In this document: positions 63,601-64,000 of the stretch, piece by piece
How the letters are laid out: every line of letters starts with the position of its first letter
Numbering within the stretch: position 1 is the first letter of the stretch
NCBI GenBank assembly: GCA_965249835.1
Contig: CBDFMY010000003.1
Coordinates: 1,847,895-1,911,894 of the forward strand
DNA length: 64,000 bases
Origin: JAHRAW01 sp965249835
GTDB lineage: Bacteria > Pseudomonadota > Gammaproteobacteria > Arenicellales > Poriferihabitantaceae
Direction of reading: 5' to 3'
Notes under the pieces: generated by a model
Seen by the model: only the letters and a program-made list of their open reading frames with translations
What the model was told of the DNA's origin: nothing
The model's database searches: none
Translations under genes and position numbers: made by a program

Positions 63601-64000
63601 AGCGACGCCACGGGCGACTATGACACCACCGGCTCCGCCGCCGTCGTCGATTGGACAGCAATTCCAAGCAGTGCCACCCTGACCCAATACACCGTGACCG
63701 GCTTGACCAACGACACCGCATACTTCTTCCAAGTGCGCGCGGTGAACTCGGTGGGCGAGAGCGAAGCGTCAAACGAAGCCGGTGCCACGCCGACCGCTGC
63801 ACCGGCTACTCCCACACTTGTTCTCGGAGAAGTTACTCCGACAACGATAACGCTCTCATGGGGTGCAGTGGATAATGCCGACAGTTATACCCTGACCCGA
63901 ATTGTTGATGGCATTAATGATATTGAAGTGGCAACAGGCAATGTATTGACTGCCACTGATGCTGGCCTGACTCCTGAGACACCGTACAAGTATGTCGTTA
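60661..64000 (+). pseudogene. Frameshifted continuation of the giant surface-protein gene, running off the window
   Basis: The same module types continue without a gene boundary, but the frame is broken at least seven times. Comparison with parallel copies upstream places the breaks near 60,546 (lost G), 61,667 (extra T), 61,972, 62,038, 62,281 (extra C), 62,611 (lost G) and 63,078 (extra T). Each break is small and reading in the right frames restores family sequence: fibronectin III (about 60,600-60,870 and 63,480-63,800), HYR/DUF5011-like (60,870-61,600), Ig-like (61,611-61,900), cadherin-like (61,915-62,220). Bases 62,850-63,800 parallel 55,310-56,240. It is either a decaying 3' end after truncation at 60,660 or a stretch of poor sequence. 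Confidence 0.7.

Noticed and set aside
1..64000. tRNA or rRNA genes, or an integrase marking island ends
   Set aside because: No cloverleaf-like or rRNA sequence and no tyrosine or serine recombinase was recognised by reading both strands; a tRNA scan would settle this.

Overview
The window looks like a gammaproteobacterial chromosome of fairly high GC. The housekeeping genes support this: a TRZ/ATZ-type amidohydrolase (mtaD-like), ubiG, a gph/mupP-type phosphatase, panC, dinB and a complete System I cytochrome c maturation set (ccmABCDEFGHI). The order mtaD - ubiG - gph/mupP is known from Pseudomonas. Here mtaD and ubiG are separated by about 16 kb of defence-type genes. No tRNA, rRNA or CRISPR array was seen.

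Region 1 (1-2,147, + strand): an alpha/beta hydrolase cut by the window edge, then the amidohydrolase. Region 2 (2,175-17,910, all on the - strand): a defence island made of three units read right to left. Each unit begins with the promoter and 5' end of a type III-like methyltransferase gene (mod) and ends at the 5' end of a restriction-helicase gene (res). Between these ends each unit holds a different pair of overlapping genes: AAA ATPase + DUF4276 (unit 1), TrlF-like PHP/ATPase + AlbA_2/HATPase protein (unit 2), and two OLD-family ATPase/TOPRIM nucleases (unit 3). Only unit 3 keeps a near-complete mod (one frameshift) and an intact res. Units are separated by a scar of about 150-165 bp that carries a piece of ubiG and a piece of res, which is the signature of an old tandem duplication whose cargo was later exchanged. 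This is the strongest candidate for an undescribed modular system in the window.

Region 3 (18,003-29,670, + strand apart from dinB): ubiG (with a Gln/Thr-rich insert), gph/mupP and panC; dinB on the - strand; then the ccm operon. The operon carries an unfamiliar membrane protein gene with internal repeats between ccmB and ccmC, and a dispersed repeat inserted between ccmF and ccmG that appears to supply the ccmG start codon.

Region 4 (29,671-36,330): a repeat-rich stretch with two copies of a small DUF1640-type coiled-coil membrane protein (+) and three tandem AAA ATPase paralogues (-). There are also 3' stubs of further ATPase copies, and dispersed palindromic repeats that often sit as terminators. 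Region 5 (36,330-64,000, + strand): a control region (two promoter-like elements, a 21-bp tandem operator-like repeat, a short leader ORF and a run of 16 C) precedes one giant ORF of 8,019 codons. It encodes a secreted, multi-domain, cadherin/Ig/fibronectin-III-like surface protein with six near-identical 321-bp repeats. The tract length decides whether the leader ORF is fused to, coupled to, or out of frame with the giant gene, so a phase-variable switch is likely. After 60,546 the same modular coding sequence continues to the end of the window but is broken by at least seven frameshifts.
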